A DNA stretch of 20,734 nt, from positions 1-20,734 of the forward strand of contig JAHRHW010000025.1 in assembly GCA_019100305.1 (NCBI GenBank), read 5' to 3'. Below the pieces are notes generated by a model that did no database searches, was not told the origin of the DNA, and saw nothing but the letters and a program-made list of their open reading frames with translations. Positions 1 to 6,225 of the stretch are shown here, in pieces. The position numbers and the translations under genes were made by a program. Source of the stretch: Candidatus Thiodiazotropha taylori. Its GTDB lineage: Bacteria; Pseudomonadota; Gammaproteobacteria; Chromatiales; Chromatiaceae. The first letter of the stretch is position 1. Each line of letters opens with the position of its first letter.

Positions 1-27
1 CTGTGCTCGGTCGTCGAACCTCTTCTC

Positions 28-45
28 GGTTCAAATCCTCCATCC
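28..45 (+). other. tRNA-3'-end-like fragment, inverted relative to the neighbouring tRNA-Gln
   Basis: Eighteen bases read GGTTCAAATCCTCCATCC. They match 17 of 18 bases of the T-loop and acceptor 3' side of the tRNA-Gln at 103-176, which lies on the opposite strand. The five bases before the T-loop pair with the five after it at only two positions, so no T-stem forms and this is not an intact tRNA. It may be a relic of a tRNA or of an integration event, or a chance match to the common T-loop consensus. The rest of 1-66 shows nothing else I can name. Confidence 0.35.
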
Positions 46-66
46 GGGGTGGTTTCAGCAAGTACT

Positions 67-94
67 AAAAAAGCCCACGCGATGGTGGGCTTTT
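67..94 (-). terminator. Intrinsic terminator after tRNA-Gln
   Basis: A ten-pair stem (69-78 with 85-94, core GCCCAC/GTGGGC) closes a six-base loop and is followed on the minus strand by a run of T (A67-A72 on the plus strand). It lies 9 bases beyond the CCA end of the tRNA and probably ends the rplM-rpsI-tRNA transcript. The flanking A and T runs make it potentially bidirectional, so it may also stop a plus-strand transcript entering from the left edge. Confidence 0.85.
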
Positions 95-102
95 CCTAGC
101 GT

Positions 103-176
103 TGGCTGGGGATGGAGGATTCGAACCTCCACATACGGAGTCAGAGTCCGTTGTCCTGCCATTAGACGAATCCCCA
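103..176 (-). tRNA. tRNA-Gln (anticodon CUG)
   Basis: This is a complete 74-base cloverleaf on the minus strand with an encoded CCA end. The acceptor stem is TGGGGAT paired with ATCCCCA, the discriminator base is G, the anticodon stem is ACGGA/TCCGT, and the loop CTCTGAG places the anticodon CTG at positions 34-36, reading CAG codons for glutamine. The T-arm is GGAGG-TTCGAAT-CCTCC. The gene starts 47 bases after the rpsI stop codon. No separate promoter is evident in that gap, so it is probably processed from the ribosomal-protein transcript. The weak first pair (U1-A72) is usual for bacterial tRNA-Gln. Confidence 0.96.
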
Positions 177-193
177 GTTGCAGACCTGGTGCA

Positions 194-207
194 GGACGAA
201 ACCGTCC
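194..207 (-). other. Small stem-loop between rpsI and tRNA-Gln
   Basis: A five-pair stem (GGACG/CGTCC) closes a four-base loop. There is no T-run after it on either strand, so it is unlikely to terminate. It could be a processing element at the 5' side of the tRNA precursor, or the 3' end structure of the rpsI mRNA. Confidence 0.4.
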
Positions 208-223
208 GCTACACAGGCCAGAC

Positions 224-613
224 TTAACGTTTGGAGAATTGAGGACGCTTACGGGCTTTGTGCAGACCGACTTTCTTACGCTCTACGGCACGGGCATCGC
301 GGGTCAGGAAGCCTGATTTGCGCAGCATGCCATGCAGTGACTCGTCATAGGCGTCCAATGCACGGGAGATCCCGTGACGGATGGCGCCGGCCTGTCCGGT
401 GGTACCACCACCTCTGACCGTGACTTTGATGTCAACCTTGTCGAGGGTCTCGGTGGACTCCAGCGGCTGACGCACCACCATACGGGCGGTTTCGCGACCG
501 AAGTATTCGTCGAGCGGACGGTTGTTGACGGTGATGTTGCCGCTGCCGGTGGTCAGAAAGACACGTGCAGTGGAACTTTTACGGCGTCCGGTTGTGATAT
601 GGGTGTCTGCCAT
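224..613 (-). CDS. rpsI: 30S ribosomal protein S9
   Basis: The 129-residue product is full length for bacterial S9. S9 sits in the head of the small subunit, and its basic C-terminal tail reaches the P-site tRNA. The diagnostic features are the N-terminal TGRRKSSTARV segment, the glycine-rich VRGGGTTGQAGAIRHGISRAL stretch around residues 66-86, and the conserved end KKVGLHKARKRPQFSKR. The ATG at 613 gives the usual N-terminus and is preceded by an AAGAG-type ribosome binding site. It lies 17 bases downstream of rplM, the standard bacterial pair for L13 and S9, and is followed by tRNA-Gln. Nothing is unusual in the protein itself. Confidence 0.98.
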   Translation of the reverse strand: MADTHITTGRRKSSTARVFLTTGSGNITVNNRPLDEYFGRETARMVVRQPLESTETLDKVDIKVTVRGGGTTGQAGAIRHGISRALDAYDESLHGMLRKSGFLTRDARAVERKKVGLHKARKRPQFSKR

Positions 614-630
614 GGTCTTAAACTCTTGCT

Positions 631-1059
631 TTAGATTTCCAGGGGCTGAGGTTGCTGTGCCTGATGGCTGTGCTCAGGGCCGGCGAAGACGCGCAGCTTC
701 TTGAACATGGTGCGCCCCAGTGGGTTTTTCGGCATCATGCCTTTGACCGCATGCTCGATTGCACGCTCAGGTGCTTTCTGCAGCAGTTTGTCCAGGCTGA
801 TGGATTTCATGTTGCCGACATAACCAGTGTGGTGGTAGTACATCTTGTCGGACATTTTGTTGCCGGTAACCCGAATCTTCTCTGCGTTGACCACGACGAT
901 GTAATCGCCGGTATCCACGTGAGGTGTATATTCCGGTTTATGCTTGCCGCGCAGACGTCGTGCAATCTCGGTGGACAGACGACCCAGGGTCTTGTCTGTT
1001 GCATCCACAAGGTACCAATTGCGGCGGACCTCAGCCGGCTTTGCGCTTAAAGTAGTCAT
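631..1059 (-). CDS. rplM: 50S ribosomal protein L13
   Basis: The 142-residue product has the same length as Escherichia coli L13, an early-assembly large-subunit protein that binds 23S rRNA. It shows the family blocks NWYLVDATDKTLGRLSTEIA near the start, KHKPEYTPHVDTGDYI around residues 39-54, YYHHTGYVG at 74-82 and the end PEHSHQAQQPQPLEI. The frame stays open to 1254, but the ATG at 1059 gives the family N-terminus and has GGAG nine bases upstream, so the extra N-terminal residues are leader, not protein. It is the first gene of the rplM-rpsI unit. In E. coli, L13 represses its own operon at the leader; the leader here holds an unusual second promoter and terminator. Confidence 0.97.
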   Translation of the reverse strand: MTTLSAKPAEVRRNWYLVDATDKTLGRLSTEIARRLRGKHKPEYTPHVDTGDYIVVVNAEKIRVTGNKMSDKMYYHHTGYVGNMKSISLDKLLQKAPERAIEHAVKGMMPKNPLGRTMFKKLRVFAGPEHSHQAQQPQPLEI

Positions 1060-1107
1060 CCGATGTCGCTCCAATGGAGAACTATTGTGCTTCGAAAAAG
1101 ACGGCGG

Positions 1108-1136
1108 ATAATACATGATCCTATGGGTTGGCACAA
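1108..1136 (-). promoter_or_regulatory. Probable proximal rplM promoter
   Basis: On the minus strand, TTGTGC (1131-1136) and TATTAT (1108-1113) are separated by exactly 17 bases, a good sigma-70 arrangement. The predicted transcript start near 1101 gives a leader of about 40 bases before the rplM ATG. Because it lies downstream of the terminator at 1206-1236, it can express rplM independently of the distal promoter. Confidence 0.6.
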
Positions 1137-1205
1137 GGACTATTTCATGATCCTGGAGATTCGAGGTGGTTATTAACCCGGCAACCCAATCGTTCGCCGT
1201 CAGGC

Positions 1206-1236
1206 AAAAAAAAAGCGCAACAGAGGTTGTTGCGCT
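1206..1236 (-). terminator. Strong intrinsic terminator inside the rplM upstream region
   Basis: AGCGCAACA (1228-1236, read on the minus strand) pairs perfectly with TGTTGCGCT (1214-1222) around a five-base loop, and nine consecutive T follow (A1206-A1214 on the plus strand). It points toward rplM, and no minus-strand gene lies upstream of it, so it must act on the transcript from the distal promoter. Confidence 0.85.
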
Positions 1237-1286
1237 GAATGAATATACCACCAAAGGAGGATAACTGAAACATGATGTATCAGTAT
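1206..1286 (-). ncRNA. Candidate ~80-nt small RNA or transcription attenuator upstream of rplM
   Basis: The element runs from the predicted start of the consensus-like promoter at 1293-1321 to a strong intrinsic terminator whose T-tract ends at 1206. No open reading frame of note lies inside. It carries CCTCCTTT (complement of 1253-1260), seven bases of which equal the anti-Shine-Dalgarno core of 16S rRNA, in a stretch that can form only a weak local hairpin. The terminator with a nine-T tail is typical of Hfq-dependent small RNAs. Two readings remain open: an independent small RNA, or an aborted leader transcript of rplM whose read-through is regulated. The sequence alone does not decide. 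Residual transcription into rplM would be additional to the proximal promoter. Confidence 0.5.
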
Positions 1287-1292
1287 GTTGGA

Positions 1293-1321
1293 ATTATCTA
1301 ATATACCGATATGATTGTCAA
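1293..1321 (-). promoter_or_regulatory. Strong sigma-70 promoter for the candidate small RNA / distal rplM promoter
   Basis: On the minus strand a perfect -35 box TTGACA (1316-1321) is followed after 17 bases by GATAAT (1293-1298), five of six matches to the -10 consensus. The surrounding DNA is AT-rich. The predicted start is near 1286. This is the best promoter in the window by sequence. Confidence 0.75.
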
Positions 1322-1623
1322 GCATCTTCTATTGGCTTTCTGCTATCATCTCAACCCTTTGATTATTTTCTTGTTGACGTTATCCCCATACCACCGGCCA
1401 CCTGGTTGGCTGTGGGTGAATACTGATAACACTGTTTGGTTAATGGACAAAAATGCATCAGGGCCTGTTATCACCTATCCAATTGGCCTGTGGTGTTTGA
1501 AATAGAGCGCCAATCGAAGCGCGAGGAGTGAGAGGTTTGGTGATTCCAAGAGAACAACGAGTAGCCCGCTGTTGCGCTGTTTCATGCGCAAACCTGTGGA
1601 CAGGTGAGGAAAGGCCTTAGTTC
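1322..1623. other. Intergenic gap between divergent rplM and yrbG units
   Basis: About 300 bases lie between the distal rplM promoter and the yrbG start. I see no convincing gene. Short ATG frames here have no family resemblance and poor codon use. The left part is AT-rich. The right part contains repeated GGCCTGT and CACC/GGTG motifs in imperfect inverted arrangement (about 1391-1496), which could be operator-like but are too loose to name. The promoter for the plus-strand cluster should lie here, but no box pair stands out. A GAGGAAAGG purine stretch around 1606-1614 serves as ribosome binding site for yrbG. Confidence 0.5.
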
Positions 1624-2595
1624 ATGTTGCTGTACAGTCTTTCCATTCTATTGGGTCTGGTTGTTCTGGTTTGGAGCGCAGACCGGTTTATCAGCGGTGC
1701 CGCGGCGTTGGCTGACAATCTGGGCGTGTCTCCCATGCTGATCGGCCTTACCGTGGTTGGATTCGGTACTTCAGCCCCGGAAGTCCTGGTCTCGGTGATG
1801 GCGGCCGTGAACGGCAACCCAGGTTTGGCGATCGGTAATGCGGTCGGTTCGAATATCGCCAATATCGGCCTGATTCTCGGGGTGACCGCCCTGGTGATCC
1901 CCCTCTCTGTCCACTCCAGCGTGTTGAAGCGTGAGTATCCGATTCTGCTTGGCGTGACAGTAATCTGTATTCTGCTGATGCTGGATGGGGAACTGGGTCT
2001 GCTGGATGGCGGGATACTGCTTGTCTTGCTGGTCGGGGTGTTCGGCTGGATGATCTATACCGCCAAAACCGGTGAGGCTGACCCGATAGCCGGGGAGTAC
2101 GATGCAGAGATCCCCCACGATGTGCCGACCCGCAAAGCCATGATGCTTTTGGTTGGCGGATTGGTTCTGCTGCTGATCAGCTCGAGGGTGCTGGTCTGGG
2201 GGGCGACCAATGTGGCGGTTGAGCTCGGTGTCAGCGATGTTGTGATCGGCCTGACGATCGTGGCGATCGGCACCAGCCTGCCGGAACTTGCCGCCAGTAT
2301 CACCAGTGCGATGAAGGGTGAGGATGATATCGCCATCGGCAATGTGATCGGTTCAAACCTATATAATATGTTGGCTGTTCTGAGTATTCCCGGCCTGGTG
2401 GCGCCTGGTGCCTTCTCCCCCTTTGTACTGACACGGGATCTGCCGGTGATGTTTGGTCTGACCCTGTTCCTTTTCCTGATGGGCTACGGTTTTGGTAAAC
2501 CGGGGCGGATCAATCGAATTGAGGGATTGGGGCTGCTGCTCTGTTTCATCGGCTACCAGTCCTGGCTGTTCTACTCTGTGGTGGTACCACTTTGA
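1624..2595 (+). CDS. yrbG: Na+/Ca2+ exchanger family membrane protein (YrbG type)
   Basis: The 323-residue, very hydrophobic inner-membrane protein has the two inverted alpha-repeats of the CaCA superfamily. Repeat 1 is at residues 41-86, with GLTVVGFGTSAPE and NAVGSNIAN. Repeat 2 is at 209-250, with GLTIVAIGTSLPE and NVIGSNLYN. The two acidic residues in GTSxPE are the ion-coordinating glutamates of the family. About ten membrane segments are split by an acidic cytoplasmic loop near 148-170. It probably exchanges calcium against sodium or protons; the ion specificity cannot be read from sequence. It is the first gene of the conserved yrbG-kdsD-kdsC-lpt cluster, and its stop codon lies one base before the kdsD start, suggesting translational coupling. 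Confidence 0.93.
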   Translation: MLLYSLSILLGLVVLVWSADRFISGAAALADNLGVSPMLIGLTVVGFGTSAPEVLVSVMAAVNGNPGLAIGNAVGSNIANIGLILGVTALVIPLSVHSSVLKREYPILLGVTVICILLMLDGELGLLDGGILLVLLVGVFGWMIYTAKTGEADPIAGEYDAEIPHDVPTRKAMMLLVGGLVLLLISSRVLVWGATNVAVELGVSDVVIGLTIVAIGTSLPELAASITSAMKGEDDIAIGNVIGSNLYNMLAVLSIPGLVAPGAFSPFVLTRDLPVMFGLTLFLFLMGYGFGKPGRINRIEGLGLLLCFIGYQSWLFYSVVVPL

Positions 2596-2596
2596 G

Positions 2597-3625
2597 ATGT
2601 CAAATCAAACCGTACATACTGTTCAGATGAAAAGATCCTCTACGCCCACCGAGCAAGAGATGGCCCAGATGATTGAGCTGGGTCAGGCTGTGATTGAGAC
2701 CGAGGCTGCTGCTGTTTCGGCGCTGATTCCCAGGCTTGGGGATGGATTCGCCCAGGCCTGCCACTATCTGCTCCATTGCCGAGGACGGATCGTGGTGATT
2801 GGCATGGGTAAATCCGGACATATCGGCAACAAGCTGGCGGCTACTCTGGCGAGTACCGGCAGCCCGGCGTTTTTTGTCCACCCCGGGGAAGCCAGTCACG
2901 GAGACCTGGGCATGATCACACCGGACGATGTGGTGCTCGCCCTGTCGAATTCCGGCGAGACCGGCGAACTGCTGGTGATTCTGCCACTGCTCAAGCGGCT
3001 CGGTGTACCCCTGATTGCCATGACCGGCAAAGCCCACTCCACCCTGGCCAAAGAGTCGGAAGTGCACATCGATGTGAGTGTCGATAAGGAGGCCTGTCCT
3101 CTCGGCCTGGCGCCGACTTCCAGTACCACGGCCGCGCTGGTGATGGGGGATGCGCTGGCGGTTGCTCTATTGCAGGCCAGGGGGTTCACTGCGAAAGACT
3201 TTGCTCTGTCCCATCCCGGTGGTTCGCTGGGTCGGCGGCTGTTGCTGCATGTGGCTGACATCATGCATAGCGGAGAAGCGCTTCCCAGGGTAAGCCAGGA
3301 TGCCAGCCTGCATGAGGCATTGGAGGTGATGTCCGTGAAAGGCCTGGGAATGACGGCGGTGGTCGATCAGCAGGGGCAGTTGGTTGGTGTCTATACCGAT
3401 GGCGATCTACGGCGTACCTTGAATCAGCCGATCGACATCCACAAGATGCGTGTCGCAGAGGTGATGACTAAAAATTGTAAACAGGTTCCACCAGAGATGC
3501 TGGCGGCCGAGGCATTGCAGATGATGGAAGAGAACAAAATCAACGGCCTGCTGGTTGTGGATGGGGAACGACGCCTGGTTGGCGCGTTCAATATGCATGA
3601 CCTGTTGAGGGCTGGCGTAATGTAG
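2597..3625 (+). CDS. kdsD: Arabinose-5-phosphate isomerase
   Basis: This enzyme converts ribulose 5-phosphate to arabinose 5-phosphate, the first step toward Kdo of the lipopolysaccharide core. With the ATG at 2597 it has 342 residues (E. coli KdsD 328). The N-terminal SIS domain spans about 35-185, with GMGKSGHIGNKLAATLASTG at 69-88, HPGEASHGDLG at 95-105 and the SNSGET sugar-phosphate loop at 117-122. Two CBS domains follow (about 223-280 and 289-340), ending in the conserved MHDLLRAGVM. The frame is open upstream into yrbG, but that part is out-of-frame shadow. ATG 2597 is one base after the yrbG stop and lacks a clear ribosome binding site. ATG 2627 or 2660 are possible alternatives, the latter with a purine-rich GAGCAAGAG before it. 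Confidence 0.95.
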   Translation: MSNQTVHTVQMKRSSTPTEQEMAQMIELGQAVIETEAAAVSALIPRLGDGFAQACHYLLHCRGRIVVIGMGKSGHIGNKLAATLASTGSPAFFVHPGEASHGDLGMITPDDVVLALSNSGETGELLVILPLLKRLGVPLIAMTGKAHSTLAKESEVHIDVSVDKEACPLGLAPTSSTTAALVMGDALAVALLQARGFTAKDFALSHPGGSLGRRLLLHVADIMHSGEALPRVSQDASLHEALEVMSVKGLGMTAVVDQQGQLVGVYTDGDLRRTLNQPIDIHKMRVAEVMTKNCKQVPPEMLAAEALQMMEENKINGLLVVDGERRLVGAFNMHDLLRAGVM

Positions 3626-3637
3626 AGAGATTCATCT

Positions 3638-3666
3638 GGCGACTGAATGGCTTGCTTTGAGTCGCC
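3638..3666 (+). repeat. Inverted repeat between kdsD and kdsC
   Basis: GGCGACT (3638-3644) pairs perfectly with AGTCGCC (3660-3666) around a 15-base loop. No T-run follows, so it is not a standard terminator. It sits just after the kdsD stop in the 91-base gap and may slow 3' decay or affect read-through. The rest of the gap is AT-rich (about 3672-3705) and could hold a minor promoter for kdsC-lpt, but no boxes are clear. Confidence 0.4.
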
Positions 3667-3716
3667 GGCATTACAAATAGCGTCACAGAATAAAAATTAA
3701 ACATTAGGGGGGCAAG

Positions 3717-4238
3717 ATGCAGGATATTCATGAGAAGGCCAAAGCGGTCAAACTGGTGATCTTCGATGTTGACGGTGTACTGACCGATGGTGGACTTTTT
3801 CTCGGTGACGATGGTCAGGAGTATAAAGCCTTCCACTCCAGAGATGGGCATGGCATGAAAATGTTGCAGTATACCGGTGTGGTGATCGGCATCATCACAG
3901 GCCGCACTTCTGAAGTGGTGAGATTGCGTATGGAGAGTCTGGGTATTGAGTATGTCTATCAGGGCAAGCTGGAGAAACTGCCTGCCTATGAAGAGCTGAA
4001 GGAGAAGCTTGGGCTGTCGGATGAACAGATCGCCTATGTGGGTGATGATGTTGTGGACCTGCCGATCATGCGGCGGGTGGGGTTGGCCATCGCTGTACAG
4101 GATGCCCATCCGTTCGTGCTTCAGCATGCCCACTGGCAGACGCCCCATGGCGGCGGGCGGGGTGCCGCCAGAGATGTGTGTGAAATGATCATGCAGGCTC
4201 AGGATACCTTGCAGTCAAGCCTGGAACGCTATCTTTGA
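3717..4238 (+). CDS. kdsC: 3-deoxy-D-manno-octulosonate 8-phosphate phosphatase
   Basis: This cytoplasmic HAD-family phosphatase removes phosphate from Kdo-8-phosphate to give free Kdo. It has 173 residues, typical for the small C0-type HAD family that works as a tetramer. Motif I is FDVDGVLTDG at residues 16-25, with D17 as nucleophile and D19 as acid/base. Motif II is the Thr of IITGRTS near 60, motif III is the lysine in YQGKLEKL, and motif IV is VGDDVVDLP near 105. A strong AGGGGGG ribosome binding site precedes the ATG at 3717. Its stop codon overlaps the lptC start by four bases. With kdsD upstream it supplies the sugar that is attached to lipid A before export by the Lpt machine. Confidence 0.96.
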   Translation: MQDIHEKAKAVKLVIFDVDGVLTDGGLFLGDDGQEYKAFHSRDGHGMKMLQYTGVVIGIITGRTSEVVRLRMESLGIEYVYQGKLEKLPAYEELKEKLGLSDEQIAYVGDDVVDLPIMRRVGLAIAVQDAHPFVLQHAHWQTPHGGGRGAARDVCEMIMQAQDTLQSSLERYL

Positions 4239-4798
4239 ACAGGCGCCTGCTCGGTCTGTTGCTGATGTTTGCACTGGTATTGAGTTTGGCCTGGTGGGTG
4301 AACGAATTGAGACGGCCGGAGCTCAAGCGACCCGAGCTCGCCAGGGATACCCCCGATACCTACGCCGTCAACCTGCTGGTAAAACAGTATGATGACCATG
4401 GGCAGTTGTTACAGATCCTGCAAACCCCCAGAATGACCCATTATGAGAAGCGCGGTATCACCGAGCTCTCCCAGCCGGTGGTGCAGCGATTCAGGGCCGA
4501 TGAGCCTGCCTGGCAGTTGCGTGGTGAAAATGGACTGGCAGACCATCATCGGGAGACGCTCTTTCTTCCGGGCCAAGTGGTGATTGAACGTGAAGGGAGA
4601 GCTGAGTTTGCGCCTTACCATATTGAGACCGAAGATCTGACAATTCATGCGGAAGAGTCTTATGCCGAGACCACTGAGGCTGTCAGAATCGACAGTGGTG
4701 TGGATTGGCTGTCAGCGGTTGGTATGCAGATCTGGTTTGATGAACCGTCACGCTTGAAGCTGCTCGGTCAAGTGCGAGGGCACTATGAATTTGAATAA
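4235..4798 (+). CDS. lptC: LPS export component LptC
   Basis: The 187-residue bitopic inner-membrane protein (E. coli LptC 191) hands lipopolysaccharide from the LptB2FG transporter to LptA. Residues 4-22 form the single membrane anchor after a short basic N-terminus, and the rest is a periplasmic beta-jellyroll rich in short polar strands (from YAVNLLVKQYDDHG onward). The start is a TTG at 4235 inside the sequence TTGA, so start and kdsC stop overlap by four bases; no ATG gives the membrane anchor. The 3' end overlaps lptA by 14 bases. The sequence is weakly conserved, as usual for LptC, but position and topology make the call firm. Confidence 0.92.
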   Translation: MNRRLLGLLLMFALVLSLAWWVNELRRPELKRPELARDTPDTYAVNLLVKQYDDHGQLLQILQTPRMTHYEKRGITELSQPVVQRFRADEPAWQLRGENGLADHHRETLFLPGQVVIEREGRAEFAPYHIETEDLTIHAEESYAETTEAVRIDSGVDWLSAVGMQIWFDEPSRLKLLGQVRGHYEFE

Positions 4799-5297
4799 AG
4801 GCAGGAGTTTGATCTGTAGTCTGCTGATGGCGGTTGCGATACCAGCCTGGGGGCTGGAGAGCGACCGTAATCAACCGATGTCGCTTGAAGCGGACAGTCT
4901 CTCCATCAACGAGTCTACCGGTATCAGTCTCTACGAGGGCAATGTGACGATCGTACAGGGCAGCATGAAGTTGTGGGCGGATCGTCTCTGGGTTCACCGC
5001 TCTGCCGGCAAAACAGAAAAGATTATCAGTGAGGGGCAACCGACAAGATTCAGTCAGTTGCCGGAAGTCGATGGTGTTGAGGTTCGTGGTCAGGCACAGC
5101 GAATTGAGATTCATCTCAAGCGCAATGAGATGTTACTGATCGACGATGCCCTGCTCGAGCAGGGGGGGAACAGCTTCCGCAATGACCGTATCGTCTATAA
5201 CCGGGCCAACGCACAGGTAATGGCGGGCAGCAGTGTCCAGGGTAAACAGCGGGTGCAGGTAGTGATTGAGCCCCGGACCGGGAAAACTGAACCGTGA
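4785..5297 (+). CDS. lptA: LPS transport periplasmic bridge protein LptA
   Basis: LptA forms the periplasmic bridge that carries lipopolysaccharide between LptC and the outer-membrane LptDE. The 170-residue product begins with a signal peptide (basic NLNKGR, hydrophobic core at about 8-20, probable cleavage near residue 22-24). The OstA/LptA domain follows, with SLEADSLSINESTGISLYEG around 33-52 and VTIVQGSMKLWADRL at 54-68. The start at 4785 lies inside lptC and has GAGGG only four bases before it, a short but usable spacing. The stop TGA overlaps the lptB start GTG. Length and domain are normal for the family. Confidence 0.95.
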   Translation: MNLNKGRSLICSLLMAVAIPAWGLESDRNQPMSLEADSLSINESTGISLYEGNVTIVQGSMKLWADRLWVHRSAGKTEKIISEGQPTRFSQLPEVDGVEVRGQAQRIEIHLKRNEMLLIDDALLEQGGNSFRNDRIVYNRANAQVMAGSSVQGKQRVQVVIEPRTGKTEP

Positions 5298-6019
5298 GTC
5301 AGTTGCAGGCTGTCGATCTGCAGAAGCAGTACTACAAGCGCAAAGTGGTGGACGGCGTCTCGCTGAACCTCAACAGCGGGGAAGTGGTGGGGTTGCTGGG
5401 GCCCAATGGTGCGGGCAAGACCACCAGTTTCTATATGATTGTGGGTCTGGTGCAGGCGGATCAGGGACGGATCTATCTGGATGGGGAGGAGTTGACCGAT
5501 CAGGCGATGCACAAACGGGCCCGTCTGGGGATCGGCTATCTGGCCCAGGAGCCCTCCATCTTCAGGCGCTTGACGGTGGCGCAGAATATTCTGGCGATTC
5601 TGGAGCATCGCAAAGAGCTGGACAGCCAGGCACGCAAGGCCCGATGTGAGCAACTGCTGTCGGAGTTCGGTATCGAACACCTGCGGGAGAGCATGGCGAT
5701 GAGTCTCTCCGGTGGTGAGCGGCGTCGGCTGGAGATTGCCCGGGCCCTCTCTATGGAGCCGGCTTTCATCTTACTCGATGAGCCCTTTGCCGGCGTTGAT
5801 CCGATTGCCGTGATCGATATAAAAAAGATCATCCAGCACCTGAAATCGCTAAAGATTGGGATCCTGATAACCGATCACAATGTTAGGGAGACACTGGATA
5901 TATGCGACCGGGCCTACATTATCAATAGCGGCAAAGTGCTGGCGGAGGGATCCACTGAGGAGATCCTCGGTAATCAGGAGGTGCGCAGTGTCTACCTGGG
6001 TGAAAATTTTACGATGTGA
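5294..6019 (+). CDS. lptB: LPS export ABC transporter ATP-binding protein LptB
   Basis: This cytoplasmic ATPase powers extraction of lipopolysaccharide from the inner membrane together with LptF and LptG, which are not in the window. The 241-residue protein has all ABC motifs: Walker A GPNGAGKT at 36-43, Q-loop Q85 in YLAQEPSIFRRL, signature LSGGE at 138-142, Walker B FILLDEP at 158-164 with catalytic E163, and switch H195 in ITDHNVRET. Start is GTG at 5294, forming a GTGA four-base overlap with the lptA stop. It is separated from rpoN by about 200 bases, where a new promoter may lie. Confidence 0.97.
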   Translation: MSQLQAVDLQKQYYKRKVVDGVSLNLNSGEVVGLLGPNGAGKTTSFYMIVGLVQADQGRIYLDGEELTDQAMHKRARLGIGYLAQEPSIFRRLTVAQNILAILEHRKELDSQARKARCEQLLSEFGIEHLRESMAMSLSGGERRRLEIARALSMEPAFILLDEPFAGVDPIAVIDIKKIIQHLKSLKIGILITDHNVRETLDICDRAYIINSGKVLAEGSTEEILGNQEVRSVYLGENFTM

Positions 6020-6163
6020 GTCTATAACACTGTTTTTTAATGGATTAAACAGGGCTAAGCTGGCACTGCGAAGGCGGGCACAATGAGTAAGGGATTCAGC
6101 GCAGTGCAGTGTGAATCCGGGAGAATCGACCCAGTGAAGAAGAATCTTTCCGTAGACGGCTAT

Positions 6164-6175
6164 TTTTAGCTAAAA
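6164..6175. promoter_or_regulatory. 12-bp palindrome in the rpoN upstream region
   Basis: TTTTAGCTAAAA is a perfect 12-bp palindrome about 50 bases before rpoN, in the 206-base gap 6020-6225. TAAAAT at 6171-6176 resembles a -10 box, but no good -35 is found at 17-18 bases. It may be an operator or the core of the rpoN promoter. The gap also contains TGGCAC at 6061-6066 with a GG-N10-GC spacing. No gene is present in the gap. Confidence 0.35.
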
Positions 6176-6225
6176 TGAGATTAAAGACATACAAATAACA
6201 TACCAGGTTTAAAGATATCTCTGCT

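Noticed and set aside
631..1254. Extended 207-residue version of L13
   Set aside because: The extra 65 residues come from the leader and include the terminator hairpin; L13 is 142 residues in the family and the inner ATG has a ribosome binding site.
1272..1301. Nine-codon frame preceded by AAAGGAGG on the plus strand
   Set aside because: The purine stretch is the complement of the anti-SD core of the candidate RNA; the spacing to ATG is long, the product is tiny and no plus-strand promoter is seen.
1311..1505. 64-residue plus-strand frame between rplM and yrbG
   Set aside because: No ribosome binding site, no family resemblance, and it begins inside the strong minus-strand promoter; probably chance.
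1380..1603. DnaA-box-like words (TTATCCCCA, TGTGGGTGA, TGTGGACAG)
   Set aside because: Each has one or two mismatches to TTATNCACA and they are spread without order; no dnaA, gidA or origin context is near.
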